Assembly (NCBI GenBank): GCA_038373865.1
Contig: JAXGGA010000035.1
Span: 124,001-188,000 of the forward strand
Direction of reading: 5' to 3'
From: Uloborus plumipes
Lineage: Eukaryota; Arthropoda; Arachnida; Araneae; Uloboridae
Length of the DNA stretch: 64,000 nt
Position 1 is the first letter of the stretch, and every line of letters begins with the position of its first letter. Below, in pieces: positions 23,872 to 64,000 of the stretch. Under the pieces are notes generated by a model that saw nothing but the letters and a program-made list of their open reading frames with translations, did not search any database and had not been told where the DNA came from. The position numbers and the translations under genes were made by a program.

Positions 23872-24464
23872 AACGCCTCCTAAATACTAAATGCCTACTA
23901 CTTTCTGGTTTTAGCCAAGGGCGGATACAAGGGGGGGGGGGGCGATCGCCCCTCCCTTGAGGGACACTTCTCCAGCAGTTTTTAGATTTTGATGTTCAAA
24001 AAAGGCAATTTTAGTTAATCTTTGATGATATTAAGGGAAAGGGCGCGGGGATTCGGGGCTCTGATTTGGAAATTTTTTGAAATGGAAGACCAAAACATTT
24101 GTAATCAACATGTGTGAACAAAGATGCATGGTGAAAAAAGTGGGCAAGTAAGAAAAAAAAACAATCGCCCCTCCCTTGGAACTTTTCTGGATCCGCCCTT
24201 GGTTTTACCACAGAGTAAAATTTCTCCCTTGGTTCACGAAGCACTGCCATCTATCGGAGGTCTTCGAAACAGAGAAATTAACGATTGGTTGATTTCTAAA
24301 TTTAAATTTAAAATATAACCAATCAAAAATTTAATCCGAATATTGTTTGGATTTATCGCCATAACAACGGCATCATCGGGTTGTGGCAAGGTGGCGCTCA
24401 AAGTGGAACAACTGTCTCCCGTATTGAGGCAAATGTAGTAGGCATTTAGTATTTAGGAGGCGTT
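23872..24464. mobile_element. Foldback element with a nested MITE
   Basis: Outer arms are AACGCCTCCTAAATACTAAA...GCCTACTAC on the left and the complement at 24435-24464 on the right, about 30 bases each. The middle is occupied by another inverted-repeat element at 23914-24202. Outer target duplication not seen. Confidence 0.7.
23914..24202. mobile_element. MITE with CCAAGGGCGGAT termini
   Basis: Terminal inverted repeats CCAAGGGCGGATAC / complement CCAAGGGCGGATCC. Flanking direct repeat TTTTA, or GGTTTTA (23907-23913 and 24201-24207). Subterminal CGCCCCTCCCTTG occurs near both ends. Nested between the arms of the 23872-24464 foldback. Confidence 0.75.
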
Positions 24465-24690
24465 GCGTCCAATGGCCCCTGCTTCCTTGTGTGGCGGCGC
24501 TCACGTTGTGTACACATACACCTACACACACACGCGCACACACAGCCACCTATCGCAGTTCCTCACTGCGAAACAAATAATTTGAATTCAAGATGTCAAA
24601 ATTCAACTCCCCCCCCCCCTTTTTTGCTTTTATTGATTGATTTTTAAAAAATTAAGAGCCAAAAAAGTCACTACATTTACTTTTTGACAG

Positions 24691-24950
24691 GTTTGAAGCA
24701 TAAGAGAATTGTTGAAGATTCCAATGATTTTGACTTGGGAGCTTTCACGAAGAAACCGATAGCTTCAACAACTGATGACACTCGTCTTAAGGAATTGGAG
24801 AAAACTAATGTAGCAGGGAAGATGGCAGATGACTTAGCTAGAGGACTCATGCTTGGGGGCGGCTTTGTTCTTAATAGGCTTGTTCCAGAGTTTCACCTTC
24901 TTCAAAAGAGGCAAATGAATTATACTTCAGACCAAATTCAACCCTCGTAA
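24691..24950 (+). CDS. Small secreted protein, terminal exon
   Basis: Acceptor TTTTTGACAG; the first two bases complete a Ser codon from the 7391-7629 exon, after which 85 codons run to TAA at 24948-24950. The peptide starts LKHKRIVEDSNDFDLGAFTK and includes GKMADDLARGLMLGGGFVLN. It contains dibasic sites (KR, KK) and one NYT sequon. This could be a propeptide or a small secreted factor, but no known family is recognised. An AATAAA follows 110 bases later. Confidence 0.5.
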
Positions 24951-25059
24951 TTACTCTTCAACCATTGAAGGTCTTTTTCGTTTTTAGATAAAATTCTTAT
25001 TTATTAGAAAAACAAAGTATGTGTGTTGTGAAATTGATGACTATGATAATCAAACTGAA

Positions 25060-25065
25060 AATAAA
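25060..25065 (+). promoter_or_regulatory. Poly(A) signal candidate
   Basis: AATAAA 110 bases after the stop of the secreted-protein terminal exon. The PAH poly(A) signal on the other strand is 1.2 kb away, so the two genes converge tail to tail. Confidence 0.5.
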
Positions 25066-26259
25066 ATTTGTAGTGAAATTTAAACGTTTAATAAGTGAAA
25101 AGCTAATGCACTAAAAAATGGTTGTAACGTGATATTCGAATTAGTAAGAACTGTTAATTCATGTTATATGCACATACATCTTAAAAAGGTAGGTACTAGG
25201 TGATCTTAGAATTGCTTCAACATTGTAATCTGGAGTGCTAGTGAAACATTTCCATGTTACTTGTTTCTGTAGGATTCCACTTCCATCTTGGTTACATATC
25301 TCAGTTATTCTCGGTTAAATCTCGGTGGCTGCTGTAAAGCAGAAACGAATCTTGCTAAATAAGCATTTGTACTTAAATATATTTGAAGTTAAAACTATTG
25401 ATGTCGGTTTCGAGCTGACAGAGACCATACAAAATACGTTGGTTCTTCAGTTACGACAGGCTGTTTCTTGGGCCATCACATCACCCTTATTGCCTATTGC
25501 CATAAAAAGGAATAAGCATTTATCAAGGTCCAGCTTCAACTCATCAAATCCACACTATAACTCCAGGCAATTTGACTGATCTTGGCAATTATTTTTTTAT
25601 CTATTTTTTGACGCTGGTAAAAGCGAAGTCCACACCGGCGAGTCCCGGTTTTATTCAACTTTTCATTCGCCTAAAATCTGCTTTACGCGCGTTAGCTGGA
25701 GTATTTTGAATATAGTAGATAAGAAATAAAGTACTAAATTAAAAAATACATTTTAATAAACTCTTCAATGAGACAACAAAGACAAATTGTTCAAAGCGAA
25801 ACATTAGAGTTCACAAAATTTGCATTTCACACACATACAAAAACAATAAATATACATTTGTGCTTAAAATCTTTGAGTCACAAATAAAACATGAATAAAC
25901 ATTAACATGAATTACCTTTTACGTTATTAATTTGCGTTTTAGATTTCAAAATAGACAAGAATAAATTTTGTGCAAAAAAAAATGGTTAGAGCAGTTAACA
26001 GTTCTAATTTTATGATGAAAAACTTGTGTTCTTAATTGATATAAGGATGAAGTTATGCTATAAATTTCATGGTAAATAATCAGACGAGAATTGCTTAAAC
26101 ATTTGATGTATTTATGACTTCTGATTTTACGATGCAAAAAAACTTGCATTCTTAGATGGAGTTTTTGTGAGAACTCCAACAACTAAAATTTAAATTTAAA
26201 TTTTTTTTCCTTCAACCGATTATTTCTCAAAGTTGTGTACAGTGTTCATCTAATTAGCA
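25066..26259. other. Convergent intergenic region
   Basis: Lies between the poly(A) signals of the secreted-protein gene (plus) and PAH (minus). AT-rich; no gene or delimited repeat seen. A short frame at 25325-25579 has no supporting features. Confidence 0.4.
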
Positions 26260-26265
26260 TTTATT
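26260..26265 (-). promoter_or_regulatory. Poly(A) signal of PAH
   Basis: AATAAA on the minus strand, 53 bases past the PAH stop codon; the first canonical hexamer after the stop. Confidence 0.6.
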
Positions 26266-26317
26266 CAGTTCAAAAATAATGTTGACTCTCAAAACCTTTG
26301 ATCTGATGCATAACTCC

Positions 26318-63627
<37,310 letters not shown>

Positions 63628-64000
63628 CTTGTAGAAGCTGAACGAATATGAAACTGTCTTGTGAGTTCTTCCCCAGGAGCTTCCAGAAAATAATCAGGAT
63701 AAAATTTTGAGCAGGCTGCTGCTTTCTTACTTTCGTTCTCGTCTCCGGGCCAATATCTACTGGCCTCTGTAAGATGTGATGATGATAGAAACAAGATTAC
63801 TAGTATCAGACGTTGAGCGATGGTAATTGATGCAAAATTATGGATTTCGGAAATAGCGATAAGCAGACGAATGTAGAGAGAAAATAAAGTTTATTTTCTA
63901 CATTTCTTTCTCGTCAAGGGTGTCTTAATTTAATACAAATATAGTGAATGTAGCGAAACCTGTTTATCTTGAATTTCACAGGACAGAAGAAAAATTCGAG

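Noticed and set aside
25325..25579. 84-codon plus-strand frame between the convergent genes
   Set aside because: Opens with a GTG rather than an ATG, has no acceptor or family similarity, and lies after the probable poly(A) signal of the upstream gene.

Overview
This is a eukaryotic, AT-rich, intron- and transposon-laden window. It most likely comes from an arthropod; a chelicerate such as a spider is possible, but that is only a weak inference from overall repeat style. It holds one fully reconstructable conserved gene, two probable but unrecognised gene parts, one full-length autonomous Helitron and a dense, multiply nested set of non-autonomous DNA transposons. No rRNA, tRNA or CRISPR was seen.

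The right 37 kb (26318-63627, minus strand) is a single gene for phenylalanine-4-hydroxylase (PAH, the Henna family). Thirteen coding exons with canonical GT-AG borders and consistent phases join into a 461-residue protein. It has an ACT regulatory domain followed by the biopterin-dependent iron hydroxylase domain, with the His/His/Glu iron ligands present. A second, phase-compatible candidate first exon lies in intron 1 at 54210-54251, which suggests two promoters. The introns contain most of the well-delimited mobile elements: hAT, piggyBac-like, TA-flanked and perfect-palindrome MITEs, Helitrons, and three unusual GGG-ended elements with iterated internal motifs.

The left part carries plus-strand material. 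An ORF of about 510 codons at 1104-2659 looks like the last exon of an unknown gene with one membrane segment. Two exons at 7391-7629 and 24691-24950 join in phase into a small, apparently secreted, sequon-rich protein. The long intron between them is filled by a Helitron nest (8440-13486) and an autonomous Helitron (about 14080-23036). The latter has an intact 1697-codon Rep/helicase ORF with HUH, two-tyrosine and PIF1-type ATPase motifs. A decayed Tc1-like transposase lies at 5506-6361. The secreted-protein gene and PAH are convergent, their poly(A) signals about 1.2 kb apart.

The most informative structure is the pair of related minus-strand Helitrons at 8440-13486 and 48838-51079. Each serves as the empty-site control for insertions in the other. 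This fixes the borders of one nested Helitron exactly and another nearly so, of a PIF/Harbinger-type MITE (TAA duplication) and of a 2.35-kb element, and an 8-bp target duplication delimits a hAT MITE inside the Harbinger MITE. Both copies also carry a 137-bp extension beyond what looks like an older Helitron terminator, consistent with terminator bypass.
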